Positions 18,017 through 26,737 of a stretch of 64,000 nucleotides of DNA are shown here, one piece after another. The position numbers and the translations under genes were made by a program. This DNA comes from Rossellomorea marisflavi (GTDB lineage: Bacteria > Bacillota > Bacilli > Bacillales > Bacillaceae_B), in the NCBI RefSeq assembly GCF_009806575.1, contig NZ_CP047095.1, positions 2,918,001 through 2,982,000 of the forward strand, written 5' to 3'. Under the pieces are notes generated by a model that searched no databases, had not been told where the DNA came from, and was given only the letters and a program-made list of their open reading frames with translations. Within the stretch, counting starts at the first letter, position 1. Each line of letters starts with the position of its first letter.

Positions 18017-18188
18017 CTTTCTCCCCTCCTTCGTTTCACTATTCGGAAAAATGAAAAAACAGCCCCTACTTACTATACTACTATTGGAAAATCCTTTCAA
18101 TCACTTCATGCAAGTCCCTTCACAAAGTGAAGACGGGATGGAGGACACTGGAAGGATACCCCTTATCTGTCATACGGATGGTGGAGGT

Positions 18189-18635
18189 CTAAGGTTTCAA
18201 AATCATGAGGAGGATGATCGCGATGTTGAGTGCCTGCGTGAACCACACTTTTGGAAGGAATGATTCCATGCGGTTCCGGTATTCCTCCATAAAATAAGCT
18301 CCGGCTTCGTCGTGGAGCATATTCCATAAAGAAATAGCCGCCTTCCTAGACAGGACAGAAGATGAAAAGCGCATGGTGAAGAACAGGATCAGGGAAGCGA
18401 TGACCCAGGACTCGAACGGATAACCGAGGCAAAGCATGCCCACACCGCTCCCCAAGAGGATCAAATCACTGTATTTCGCGAGTTTCCCCATCTGCCCAAG
18501 GAGCATGAGCACAGTCCTTGCCTCCGCCTCCGATCGGGGGTACCGGAGCAGGAACGGGAATAGGAACGTCTGTCCGAAACCGATGACAGCCGTGGCTACG
18601 TGGACGATCATGACGATTGAATACAAACTTGCCAT
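18189..18635 (-). CDS. DUF2269-like integral membrane protein
   Basis: A protein of about 148 residues with four hydrophobic segments (LYSIVMIVHVATAVIGFGQT, a second around GMLCLGYPF, WVIASLILFFTM and ALNIAIILLMIL). The N-terminal layout, a helix with an early His, resembles the DUF2269 family of uncharacterised membrane proteins. Start choice is uncertain: ATG 18635 follows GGGGAGGG almost without gap, and TTG two codons on would be better spaced. An independent gene with its own upstream terminator; no functional partner is evident. Confidence 0.6.
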   Translation of the reverse strand: MASLYSIVMIVHVATAVIGFGQTFLFPFLLRYPRSEAEARTVLMLLGQMGKLAKYSDLILLGSGVGMLCLGYPFESWVIASLILFFTMRFSSSVLSRKAAISLWNMLHDEAGAYFMEEYRNRMESFLPKVWFTQALNIAIILLMILKP

Positions 18636-18689
18636 CCCTCCCCTTATGAACATAGACCTACTATATGCAGAGCCCTCTGTCCTTTTCAC

Positions 18690-18726
18690 CACATAAAAAA
18701 GGCGGCCCTTTCCCAAGGGGGCCGCA
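18690..18726 (-). terminator. GC-rich terminator
   Basis: GCGGCCC and GGGCCGC arms, followed on the minus strand by six T. It lies between the 25-residue peptide gene and the DUF2269-like gene and forms a second terminator after the peptide gene. Confidence 0.8.
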
Positions 18727-18774
18727 TGCCATGTTTCATCTCTCATTTGTGTTATCTGCCACTTTTACCCCATA

Positions 18775-18797
18775 AAAAAAGAGGGCATCCGCCCCCT
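18775..18797 (-). terminator. Terminator after 25-residue peptide gene
   Basis: A short GGGGGC-GGAT-GCCCTC hairpin with seven T on the minus strand begins one base after the peptide stop codon. Confidence 0.75.
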
Positions 18798-18874
18798 TAC
18801 TCTGCACCGACTTCTGCCGTGATGATCAACCCGATCGCCACGGTCACCACCAGACCCATGATCATGGAAAACAT
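18797..18874 (-). CDS. 25-residue hydrophobic peptide
   Basis: The minus strand from ATG 18874 encodes MFSMIMGLVVTVAIGLIITA followed by EVGAE and a TAA. AAGGAG lies nine bases before the ATG, and a terminator starts at the stop codon, so the unit has its own translation and termination signals. The sequence is a single membrane helix with an acidic tail. No family is recognised; a small membrane regulator or a type I toxin-like peptide are possibilities, neither supported beyond its shape. Confidence 0.55.
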   Translation of the reverse strand: MFSMIMGLVVTVAIGLIITAEVGAE

Positions 18875-18978
18875 GACGCAAAACTCCTTCCATTGCTACG
18901 TCCTTACGGTCAGTATATCACCGCATTTGCCACTGCGACCCTTCCATTCATGAACACCCTGTTGCGATTCGTTGACAG

Positions 18979-19007
18979 ATATGTGTCCTTTCCGCCAGTC
19001 ATAATCA
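18979..19007 (+). promoter_or_regulatory. Candidate sigma-E promoter of yunB
   Basis: GATATG (18979-18984) and CATAATCA (from 19000) are 15 bases apart, close to the sigma-E pattern, and lie 45-70 bases before the yunB start. yunB is a mother-cell gene in B. subtilis, which agrees. Confidence 0.4.
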
Positions 19008-19049
19008 ATAGCTCCTGACAATATAGTGAGAGTGAAGAGAGGTGACGGT

Positions 19050-19808
19050 ATGTTCAAGAAGCGACGACCGAAACGATCTCCCCTGCCTGCACGTCATGTC
19101 TTCATCATATCGTTCATCGTGTTTGTACTGATGACGGTACAGAGTCTGTACATGATCAATAGGGGCATCGAGCCCGCACTCATGGAAATCGCTGAAACAA
19201 CGACCCGGCAGTTCGCCGCCCAGGCCATCAACGATTCCATTTCCAAAAACATCTCTGAAGAGGTGGATATCAATCAGTTGATCGTGAAGCATGAAACCGG
19301 CGGGGAACCGAGCTATAGCTTTGACCCGGGTATATACAACAAGCTGATCGCAGAATCGACCGAAAGGGTCCAGCAGTACCTGGATTATGTGGAAAAAGGC
19401 GACCTGGAAAAGCTCGAGGCCTTTACCTCTGAGACGGAAATCGATTTTGAGAAAAGCAAAGATGCAAAAGGCATTGTGTATTATGTACCCCTCGGCCTTG
19501 CAGCAAATAATACCCTCCTGGCCAATATGGGCCCTCAGATTCCGATCCAGTTCATGATCATAGGGGACGTGCAATCCAATGTAGAGACGCAAACGAATGT
19601 GGTCGGGATCAATAACACCTATCTCGAAGTGTACATCAACATTTCGGTTGAAATGAATGTGATCATTCCGAGGCGGACCAAAACGATCAAGGTGGCCAAT
19701 AAAGTCAAAATCGGCGATCTGTTCATACCAGGGAAAGTCCCGGACTTTTATAGCGGGAACGGCAGCGGAAGCTCCCCTGCCATCCAGCTTCCGAAAAAAA
19801 GCGAATAG
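19050..19808 (+). CDS. yunB: Sporulation protein YunB
   Basis: A 252-residue protein with a basic N-terminus (KKRRPKRSPLPARH), one membrane helix (VFIISFIVFVLMTVQSLYM) and a long extracytoplasmic domain with the family segment AINDSISKNISEEVDINQLI and PIQFMIIGDVQSNVETQTN. YunB of B. subtilis is a sigma-E-dependent protein needed for efficient spore formation or germination; its mechanism is unknown. The start is ATG 19050 with GAGAGGTGAC upstream, in preference to an in-frame start at 19026. It is a single gene between its own candidate sigma-E promoter and a terminator. Confidence 0.9.
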   Translation: MFKKRRPKRSPLPARHVFIISFIVFVLMTVQSLYMINRGIEPALMEIAETTTRQFAAQAINDSISKNISEEVDINQLIVKHETGGEPSYSFDPGIYNKLIAESTERVQQYLDYVEKGDLEKLEAFTSETEIDFEKSKDAKGIVYYVPLGLAANNTLLANMGPQIPIQFMIIGDVQSNVETQTNVVGINNTYLEVYINISVEMNVIIPRRTKTIKVANKVKIGDLFIPGKVPDFYSGNGSGSSPAIQLPKKSE

Positions 19809-19809
19809 A

Positions 19810-19842
19810 AAAAGCGGGTCCGGTACCGGACCCGCTTTCTTC
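19810..19842. terminator. Bidirectional terminator yunB/yrzI-like cluster
   Basis: AAAGCGGGTCCG-GTAC-CGGACCCGCTTT, with A/T runs on both sides, between convergent yunB and the small-gene cluster. Confidence 0.92.
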
Positions 19843-19843
19843 A

Positions 19844-19915
19844 TTATTCCGGCATCCGCTTCTTCTTGAAGAATCTGCCGATCATCACTGTCCAAATCGA
19901 GATGTTCAAAAACAT
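19844..19915 (-). CDS. YrzI-like micropeptide, 23 residues
   Basis: From ATG 19915 the minus strand encodes MFLNISIWTVMIGRFFKKKR plus MPE. A weak AGG-type site (GTTGGTGACAGG) lies before it. The pattern (Met, short hydrophobic N-terminal stretch, basic cluster) matches the start of YrzI proteins such as the one at 20036-20179. It lies just before the terminator and downstream of two similar genes, so it is probably the third member of one transcript. Function unknown. Confidence 0.45.
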   Translation of the reverse strand: MFLNISIWTVMIGRFFKKKRMPE

Positions 19916-19939
19916 CCTGTCACCAACCCTTCACGTTCG

Positions 19940-20005
19940 TTAGGCTGTGTCCTTCTCCACCCAGAGCGCATTCAGCCGTTTCACTTGTATAAAAATCATG
20001 TTCAT
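19940..20005 (-). CDS. YrzI-like micropeptide, 21 residues
   Basis: From ATG 20005 the minus strand encodes MNMIFIQVKRLNALWVEKDT plus Ala. AGGGAGGAGA lies just before the start, a strong ribosome binding site for so short a gene. The beginning resembles YrzI proteins (Met, hydrophobic, then basic). It sits between two related short genes on the same strand. The ribosome binding site is the main evidence that it is translated. Confidence 0.5.
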   Translation of the reverse strand: MNMIFIQVKRLNALWVEKDTA

Positions 20006-20035
20006 TCTCCTCCCTATGGTTTGATCGTACAGGCA

Positions 20036-20179
20036 TTACAGCGTATGTGATGTGAAGTGGTGCAGTTTTGTCTTGGTTTCTTCGAAATGCTTCGAGACCG
20101 ATTCATTATGTGCAGCTTCTTCGAATGACGTACGCTTCTTTTTCAACGTAAGCGTCACGAATAATAAGTTCAGAGTCAT
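20036..20179 (-). CDS. YrzI family small protein
   Basis: A 47-residue protein starting with MTLNLLFVTLTLKKKRTSFE, then a helical acidic/basic tail ending HHFTSHTL. It matches the YrzI small-protein family of Bacilli, which is annotated as probable sporulation protein without a known activity. The start is ATG 20179 behind GGGGGTATCGCC. It leads two shorter relatives on the same strand, so this is a small-protein array. The longer frames upstream are artefacts crossing two terminators. Confidence 0.75.
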   Translation of the reverse strand: MTLNLLFVTLTLKKKRTSFEEAAHNESVSKHFEETKTKLHHFTSHTL

Positions 20180-20212
20180 GGCGATACCCCCTTTCAGTAG
20201 TTGTTTTTTTGC

Positions 20213-20287
20213 ATGAAAAAACCGCAGGGACTCCCTTCCCGGCGGCACACAAAAAAGCCGCAGGAAGATGCATTCTCCCCGCGGCAT
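20213..20287 (-). terminator. Two tandem terminators
   Basis: Two GC-rich hairpins follow each other on the minus strand: GCCGCGGGGAG with CTTCCTGCGGC and six T (20248-20285), then CCGCCGGGA with TCCCTGCGG and six T (20215-20245). They close a short transcript that contains the 25-codon frame at 20303-20380. Confidence 0.85.
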
Positions 20288-20302
20288 TCATTCACATATT
20301 GG

Positions 20303-20380
20303 TCAGAATGAAAGATATCCCACTGTCGGTCGAATGGTAGTATGAAGTTGTACGGCGTTAATTCCTTTGATCATCATCAT
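20303..20380 (-). CDS. Possible 25-residue peptide
   Basis: Starting with ATG 20380 the minus strand encodes MMMIKGINAVQLHTTIRPTV followed by GYLSF. GGAGGTC lies nine bases upstream. A good sigma-A-like promoter lies at 20424-20452 and two terminators follow, so the transcript unit is well defined; whether the peptide or the RNA is the product is open. No family recognised. Confidence 0.4.
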   Translation of the reverse strand: MMMIKGINAVQLHTTIRPTVGYLSF

Positions 20381-20423
20381 GTTACTCGACCTCCGTTTCC
20401 GTGTGATATTTTTCTTACATTGG

Positions 20424-20452
20424 TTAGTATATCCAATTTCAATGGAAAAGTA
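20424..20452 (-). promoter_or_regulatory. Sigma-A-like promoter of short transcript
   Basis: On the minus strand, TTTACT (20452-20447) and TATACT (20429-20424) are 17 bases apart, about 45 bases before the 25-codon frame. Confidence 0.55.
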
Positions 20453-20674
20453 AACCACTTTTCCGAAAATATTTTTATCCAATTAAAGAGGTTGTGACAA
20501 AACCCAAAAAACACTATCAGCGTAGGTTCTTTATTCCGCTTATGATTTCCGTGCAAGACTTCGCTTACCGCGGGTAGCCAGTGAGCCTCCTCGTCGATTG
20601 TGCGGGGTCTCACATCAGCTACTCTTCCCGCAGGAGCTATTCCTGTGGGGAAAGTATGGACCTATTGCACAAAA

Positions 20675-20729
20675 AAAGATCCTCCTTTATGATGCAGGTG
20701 CGAAGCCACACACAAAAAGGAGGATCTTT
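20675..20729 (+). promoter_or_regulatory. Hairpin hiding the transposase ribosome site
   Basis: AAAGATCCTCCTTT (20675-20688) and AAAGGAGGATCTTT (20716-20729) form a perfect 14-bp stem with a 27-base loop. The right arm holds the Shine-Dalgarno AAGGAGG nine bases before the transposase ATG. RNA entering from outside would fold it shut, and initiation inside the stem would free it. The same hairpin is at 54466-54520. Confidence 0.8.
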
Positions 20730-20732
20730 AAC

Positions 20733-22013
20733 ATGCATGATAATCGAAATGAACGCATTAATCAAATTTCTGAGGACACATTGGTGATTGGCGTCGACAT
20801 CGCCAAGTGTGTACATTATGCCTGCGCAGTGGATGAACGAGGTAGGGAGGTCAAGAAAAGCTTCTCATTCCGTCAGTCCAGACAAGGCTTTGAAACCTTT
20901 TACGCTACCATCCTAAAGGTGATGGAATCTCATCAAAAGAAGAATGTAGTCGTTGGATTTGAACCTACCGGTCATTACTGGATGAATTTATCCTCGTACC
21001 TTACGGATCGGGGCATTCGCTTTGTTCTCGTCAACCCTCTCCATGTGAAGCAAACCAAAGAATTGGATGACAACCTACAGAGTAAAAACGATCCGAAAGA
21101 CGCTCGTGTCATTGCCAAGATGATACCGCAAGGCTATTACAGTATTCCTCGTGACATGACTCCTATTGAAGCAGAGTTGCGTCATGGTTCGGCATTTAGG
21201 GCTCGTCTGAAAAAACAAGGAGCGTCGACTCAAAACCGGATCAAGCGATGGATTGATCTATACTTCCCTGAGTTTATTTCGGTTTATAAGTCCATTGGAA
21301 TGAACGCCTCCACTGTTCTTTCTTCTTATCCTCTTCCGGAAGACCTTGTGAGAGAAGATCCTGAGAAGCTCTTGGAGAACCTCAAGAACCTGGGAGGTAA
21401 GCATTTCTCGGTTAAAAACCTTACTAAGCTTCTTGATGTCGCGGCCACATCTATTGGCTATCAGGAGAGTCCTGAAATGGCACGGGCAGAAATCCAAATT
21501 CTATTGACACAGATGAAGCTGCTTGAAGAACAACTGGTAAGCATAGAAAAGCAGTTAGTGACGTTGGCGAAACAGATGACAGATTTCGATCTGTTCCTTT
21601 CGGTCCCTGGTATTGGAGAAAACACCGTAGTAGAGATCCTTTCAGAAATAGGAGCCTTTTCACACTATAAGAGTCCACGCCAAATCCTTAAATTAGCGGG
21701 TCTTACGTTAGTCACCAATTCCTCGGGAAAAAAAGAAGGGAACAAACGCTTGTCGAAACGCGGGCGGAAACGGCTACGCTCCTTGATATATAAGGCGATT
21801 TTCCCGATTTTACACGCCATACCAGCGTTTCGGTCCCTGTACGATTACTATAGTGAACATCGCGAACACCCCGTCGCTAAGAAAGAAGCGTTGTTAATCC
21901 TATGTCGGAAATTGATTCAAGTCCTTCATGGTTTAAGCAAAAGGGGCGAAACATTCAATGAAGAACGTATGGTAGCTGATATCTCCTTCTTTGGTAATCA
22001 AGAAGCTGCGTAA
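20733..22013 (+). CDS. IS110-family transposase, copy 1
   Basis: A 426-residue recombinase of the IS110 family (DEDD/RuvC-like N-terminal domain plus Transposase_20 C-terminal domain). Visible motifs: GVDIAK (first Asp, about residue 22), GFEPTGHYW (Glu), NDPKDARVIAKM (two Asp), the helix-hairpin-like SVPGIGENTVVEILSEIG, and NSSGKKEGNKRLSKRG around the conserved Ser region. The start is ATG 20733 with AAGGAGG at 20717-20723. A longer in-frame extension to 20598 has no ribosome binding site. Identical at amino acid and DNA level to the copy at 54524-55804, so transposition or gene conversion was recent. All catalytic residues appear intact. Confidence 0.95.
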   Translation: MHDNRNERINQISEDTLVIGVDIAKCVHYACAVDERGREVKKSFSFRQSRQGFETFYATILKVMESHQKKNVVVGFEPTGHYWMNLSSYLTDRGIRFVLVNPLHVKQTKELDDNLQSKNDPKDARVIAKMIPQGYYSIPRDMTPIEAELRHGSAFRARLKKQGASTQNRIKRWIDLYFPEFISVYKSIGMNASTVLSSYPLPEDLVREDPEKLLENLKNLGGKHFSVKNLTKLLDVAATSIGYQESPEMARAEIQILLTQMKLLEEQLVSIEKQLVTLAKQMTDFDLFLSVPGIGENTVVEILSEIGAFSHYKSPRQILKLAGLTLVTNSSGKKEGNKRLSKRGRKRLRSLIYKAIFPILHAIPAFRSLYDYYSEHREHPVAKKEALLILCRKLIQVLHGLSKRGETFNEERMVADISFFGNQEAA

Positions 22014-22396
22014 CATCTACGCTCGCTTAATTAAAACAACCTAGACACTGAGAAGCCGGCACACACAAGACTTTCGACGATCATCTTAGATCAGTCCATG
22101 CAGGAGCATAAGCTGGCCTCTGCGTTAAGGCGAGACCCAACGAAGGAATGTGAGCACATAGATGCCAGGAGATATGGGAGGGTGAGTCCCCTTAACAAGC
22201 AGAGATCAAAGGTGCCCATAAGAATTAAAAAGGGGGGATTTATCCAATCTCCTGACGCAACGCGTAGGCTCGATCCCCTTTATTTTGAATAAATGATAAA
22301 TGAAGGAATGAAGAAAATCCGAAAGGATATTCAAAAAAATTTTTCACCTAAGAAAAGTGTTGGGAACACCCGTCATAATAACTTTTTCCGAGGGAG
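22014..22396 (+). ncRNA. Candidate bridge (guide) RNA region of IS110
   Basis: About 380 non-coding bases between transposase stop and right end, unchanged in both copies. IS110-family recombinases use a structured RNA from their non-coding end with loops matching target and donor DNA. Here GCAGGAG (22100-22106) equals the left target half, and ACGAAG (22140-22145) is complementary to CTTCGT of the right half. The two are separated by a small GCCT/AGGC hairpin. A second stem (CCCCTT near 22188, AAGGGG near 22231) could enclose the donor loop. Matches were found by eye and are short. Confidence 0.4.
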
Positions 22397-22448
22397 TCTT
22401 CGTCCTGCACTCCTATCAACCGCTGGAAGCAATGAATATTTATTTAAA

Positions 22449-22505
22449 CAAATTAAAAACCCGAATTCATTTGCCTGACTCTTGGCAAATGAATTCGGGT
22501 TTACT
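22449..22505 (-). terminator. Hairpin of the repeat, terminator for yrhC
   Basis: AAACCCGAATTCATTTGCC pairs with GGCAAATGAATTCGGGTTT around an 8-base loop, with T residues following on the minus strand. It lies 27 bases after the yrhC stop, inside the dispersed repeat. The copy at about 56239-56288 has paired changes that keep the stem. Confidence 0.7.
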
Positions 22506-22531
22506 ATGACTAGAACACTTTTGTCCCGGCC

Positions 22532-22768
22532 TTATTCGTCTTCCATAATTCGTTTTTGATACGTGATTGCCTTTTTAAAGAAGGTAAAAGAAGCGATCAG
22601 CAGGACCATGGTCATGCCCATGAGGCTGTACAACTTCACCGCGGTATCTGAAATGCCGGGGATCAATACGCCCAGATATAAGAATACGCTCAAATATAAA
22701 AGAGTGAATCCAAACCGTCTATAATCGGATTTCTTTTGTTCGAATATGTTCTTATTCAACGTCGACAC
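22532..22768 (-). CDS. yrhC: YrhC family membrane protein
   Basis: A 78-residue protein with two hydrophobic helices (FTLLYLSVFLYLGVLIPG and LYSLMGMTMVLLIASFTFF) and charged ends. It matches the YrhC family in sequence layout and in position as last gene of the yrrT-mtnN-mccA-mccB operon. Its function is unknown; conserved association with methionine-to-cysteine conversion genes suggests a supporting role, not proven. The terminator is supplied by the dispersed repeat downstream. Confidence 0.85.
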   Translation of the reverse strand: MSTLNKNIFEQKKSDYRRFGFTLLYLSVFLYLGVLIPGISDTAVKLYSLMGMTMVLLIASFTFFKKAITYQKRIMEDE

Positions 22769-22853
22769 CTACTTTCGGACTAGTTGACTCACAATCTATG
22801 GTAACATATCCGAAGGTGTCAACCCTCATGTAATTGATGCCATCCCTGCCAGC

Positions 22854-24916
<2,063 letters not shown>

Positions 24917-24961
24917 AGGTTGCTCCCCCTTACAGAGCTGCCACCGGGACAGCTTCTCTCT

Positions 24962-25654
24962 TTATACGGACTCTACAATATTCATGACCATATTGGCTGA
25001 ATGCAAGGCCGCTTTTTCCAGGTATTGATCGAATGACAGATCGGATTCCTTCCCGGCAATATCAGAAAGGGAACGGATGATGACGAACGGGGTGCCGAAT
25101 TGATGGGCAACCTGTGCGATCGCCGCCGCCTCCATCTCCACTGCCTGCAAGGAATCGAACTTGTCACGGATCGCTTCGACCCGCGCAGGATCGCTCATGA
25201 ATGAATCCCCTGTTGCGATCAAGCCGGAAACGACTTGTACGTCGCCCATTTTCTTCACCGACTGGACGGCGATTTGTTTCAATTTTTCATCTGCTGTGAA
25301 GGCAGCCGGAAGCTGAGGCACTTGACCGTATTCATAACCGAATGCCGTCACATCCACATCATGATGACGTACCTCTGTGGAAATGACCACATCCCCGACG
25401 TTCAGTGCAGGGTCGAATCCGCCTGCTGATCCGGTGTTGATGATGCAATCCGGCTTGAAATGCTGAAGTAGGACCGCCGTCGACATGGCGGCATTTACCT
25501 TTCCGATTCCGGAACGTAGAAGGACGACTTCCTTCCCTTTCATTGTCCCGCTTGTATATTCACACCCTGCGATGGTTTCGACCACAGGATTCGAAATGTT
25601 TTCCCTCAATAGAGTGACTTCTTCTTCCATTGCTCCGATGATGGCGATTTTCAT
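24962..25654 (-). CDS. mtnN: MTA/SAH nucleosidase MtnN
   Basis: Cleaves adenine from methylthioadenosine and S-adenosylhomocysteine, the entry step to methionine salvage and homocysteine release. 231 residues from ATG 25654 ([16 protein letters not shown]), the family's usual length; an in-frame start at 25702 has no support. Active-site motifs [17 protein letters not shown] (with the catalytic Asp) and VEMEAAA are present. It lies between yrrT and mccA in the sulfur-recycling operon. Confidence 0.96.
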   Translation of the reverse strand: MKIAIIGAMEEEVTLLRENISNPVVETIAGCEYTSGTMKGKEVVLLRSGIGKVNAAMSTAVLLQHFKPDCIINTGSAGGFDPALNVGDVVISTEVRHHDVDVTAFGYEYGQVPQLPAAFTADEKLKQIAVQSVKKMGDVQVVSGLIATGDSFMSDPARVEAIRDKFDSLQAVEMEAAAIAQVAHQFGTPFVIIRSLSDIAGKESDLSFDQYLEKAALHSANMVMNIVESV

Positions 25655-25670
25655 AGTGTAAAACCTCTTT

Positions 25671-26309
25671 CTACTGTTTAGTCGCCTCCATGATCCATAC
25701 AAATGCGTTCACCTGATCGAATGTGACAGTGAATCCTTTTGGTTCAAGAAGGGCTCTGAACACATCCAATGTGGTGTAGTATTCGCGTTTCAGGTCATCT
25801 GCAAGATTGTGATATCCCTTTTCGATGGCTGCGGATATGGCGGCTTGATAGTGCCGGTCACTTTCGAACATGGTGTCGGCCCATACTATTTTACCACCAC
25901 GGGGCAGGTACTTGCCATAAATCTCAAAGGCTTTTCCTTTTTCCTCGTCGGTGAGGTGGTGAAACGCGTATGAACTGACGAAAGAGTCCACCGCCCCATC
26001 AAGATCGAAGTCAAGGAAGTCACCATCTTTGAATGTCACCAGATCCCCGAGTTTCTGCATGCCGATCTCCCTCATCTCAGGGGAAGGCTCGAACGGCAGA
26101 ACCTCCAGCTTGTTCTCCAAGAGCTTCTTCGTCAAATTGCCCGTTCCGGGACCGAATTCGACGACCCTTCCTTTTGCACGGGCAGCCACTGCATCAAGTA
26201 TGGCATCATAGTGTTCAAACACCGCCTGATATTCAACATCATGACCCGTTACCGTATCGTCATATGAATTCGCCCAATCCTGGAATAAATCCAAAAACTC
26301 TCTACCCAT
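25671..26309 (-). CDS. yrrT: YrrT SAM-dependent methyltransferase
   Basis: A 212-residue class I methyltransferase with motif [16 protein letters not shown] and the post-II segment [16 protein letters not shown]. The substrate is unknown. Start ATG 26309 has AGGAGTGGG upstream and gives the length of known YrrT; an ORF start at 26408 would reach through the promoter. First gene of the operon that recycles S-adenosylhomocysteine into cysteine, preceded by a likely CymR operator. Confidence 0.9.
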   Translation of the reverse strand: MGREFLDLFQDWANSYDDTVTGHDVEYQAVFEHYDAILDAVAARAKGRVVEFGPGTGNLTKKLLENKLEVLPFEPSPEMREIGMQKLGDLVTFKDGDFLDFDLDGAVDSFVSSYAFHHLTDEEKGKAFEIYGKYLPRGGKIVWADTMFESDRHYQAAISAAIEKGYHNLADDLKREYYTTLDVFRALLEPKGFTVTFDQVNAFVWIMEATKQ

Positions 26310-26333
26310 CGATCCCACTCCTGTTGGAAAGTT

Positions 26334-26364
26334 TATAATTCCTATCCATATACTATGATTTAAT
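26334..26364 (-). promoter_or_regulatory. Likely CymR operator of the yrrT operon
   Basis: On the minus strand an AT-rich block (TAAATCATAGTATATGG) is followed by ATAGGAATTATA. This fits the CymR box known from B. subtilis, an AT-rich left half and GGAATT right half, 25-60 bases before the yrrT start. The cymR gene is present at 44383-44802. Confidence 0.5.
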
Positions 26365-26478
26365 TTTAAAACTGTTATTAAATTATCATATCCATCCTCA
26401 TTATTCAACTGTTATCCATTGCTAAAGGGACAGACAAGCCCTAAAATAAGGAGGCGAACCGATAAGAGGGGGATAAAC

Positions 26479-26685
26479 ATGAGTATCTCATTTGAATTGA
26501 TCAAGGATAAGGTGGAGTTCTTCGAAGCCGTAGATCTTTCCACTCTGGAGAAGAACATTTCCGAACAGATCGAATTGAACCAGTCGATCATGCTCAGGGT
26601 CCATCACGTCCAGCACCATGTGACGGTAGACGAACACGGACGCCGCCTTTATACGGCCGTCGTCCATTTCAAGCTGAATCAATGA
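26479..26685 (+). CDS. yrzA: YrzA family protein (DUF2536)
   Basis: A 68-residue protein (SISFELIKDKVEFFEAVDLS at the start) matching the YrzA/DUF2536 family, which has no known function. ATG 26479 has AGAGGGGGATAAAC upstream; in-frame extension to 26419 is not needed. Mixed charged sequence, no membrane segment. As in B. subtilis it lies divergent from yrrT and convergent with yrrS, with which it shares a terminator. Confidence 0.85.
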   Translation: MSISFELIKDKVEFFEAVDLSTLEKNISEQIELNQSIMLRVHHVQHHVTVDEHGRRLYTAVVHFKLNQ

Positions 26686-26696
26686 ATGCATCAACA

Positions 26697-26737
26697 GAAA
26701 AATCCGCCCGGGTCCATGACCCGGGCGGATTTCTTTA
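26697..26737. terminator. Bidirectional terminator yrzA/yrrS
   Basis: AATCCGCCCGGGTC-ATGA-type loop-GACCCGGGCGGATT, with A/T runs on both sides, between convergent genes. Confidence 0.92.

Larger units (their letters stand above)
20637..22396 (+). mobile_element. IS110-family insertion sequence, copy 1
   Basis: The 1784 bp 20621-22404 are identical to 54412-56195. The shared host-repeat sequence CCCGCAGGAG lies on the left and TCTTCGTC on the right, so the element itself is about 1.76 kb, with a few bases (GGAG) of uncertainty at each edge. There is no clear terminal inverted repeat and no target duplication beyond that core, as usual for IS110/IS1111 elements. The long non-coding stretch is at the right end (about 380 bp), as in the IS1111 group. 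Confidence 0.9.
20488..22534. repeat. MITE-like dispersed repeat split by IS110 (copy 1)
   Basis: Outer ends are inverted: GAGGTTGTGACAAAAC at 20488 and CACTTTTGTCCCGGCC ending about 22533. Without the insertion the unit is about 286 bp. It contains an inner palindrome that starts GTGCAAGAC (about 20550) and closes at GTCCTGCAC (22402-22410), and a hairpin near 22450-22503. The second copy (54307-56319) has the same plan but diverged sequence. GGCTGGGACAAAA-type ends are common in dispersed repeats of Firmicutes. Confidence 0.75.

Noticed and set aside
19005..19895. Minus-strand open frame of 296 codons opposite yunB
   Set aside because: YunB on the plus strand has a start signal and family sequence; the antisense frame crosses the shared terminator and looks like a shadow.
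22098..22292. Short open frame in the IS right end
   Set aside because: 64 codons without a ribosome site, inside the region expected to be a non-coding RNA; both copies are identical, so conservation cannot be judged.
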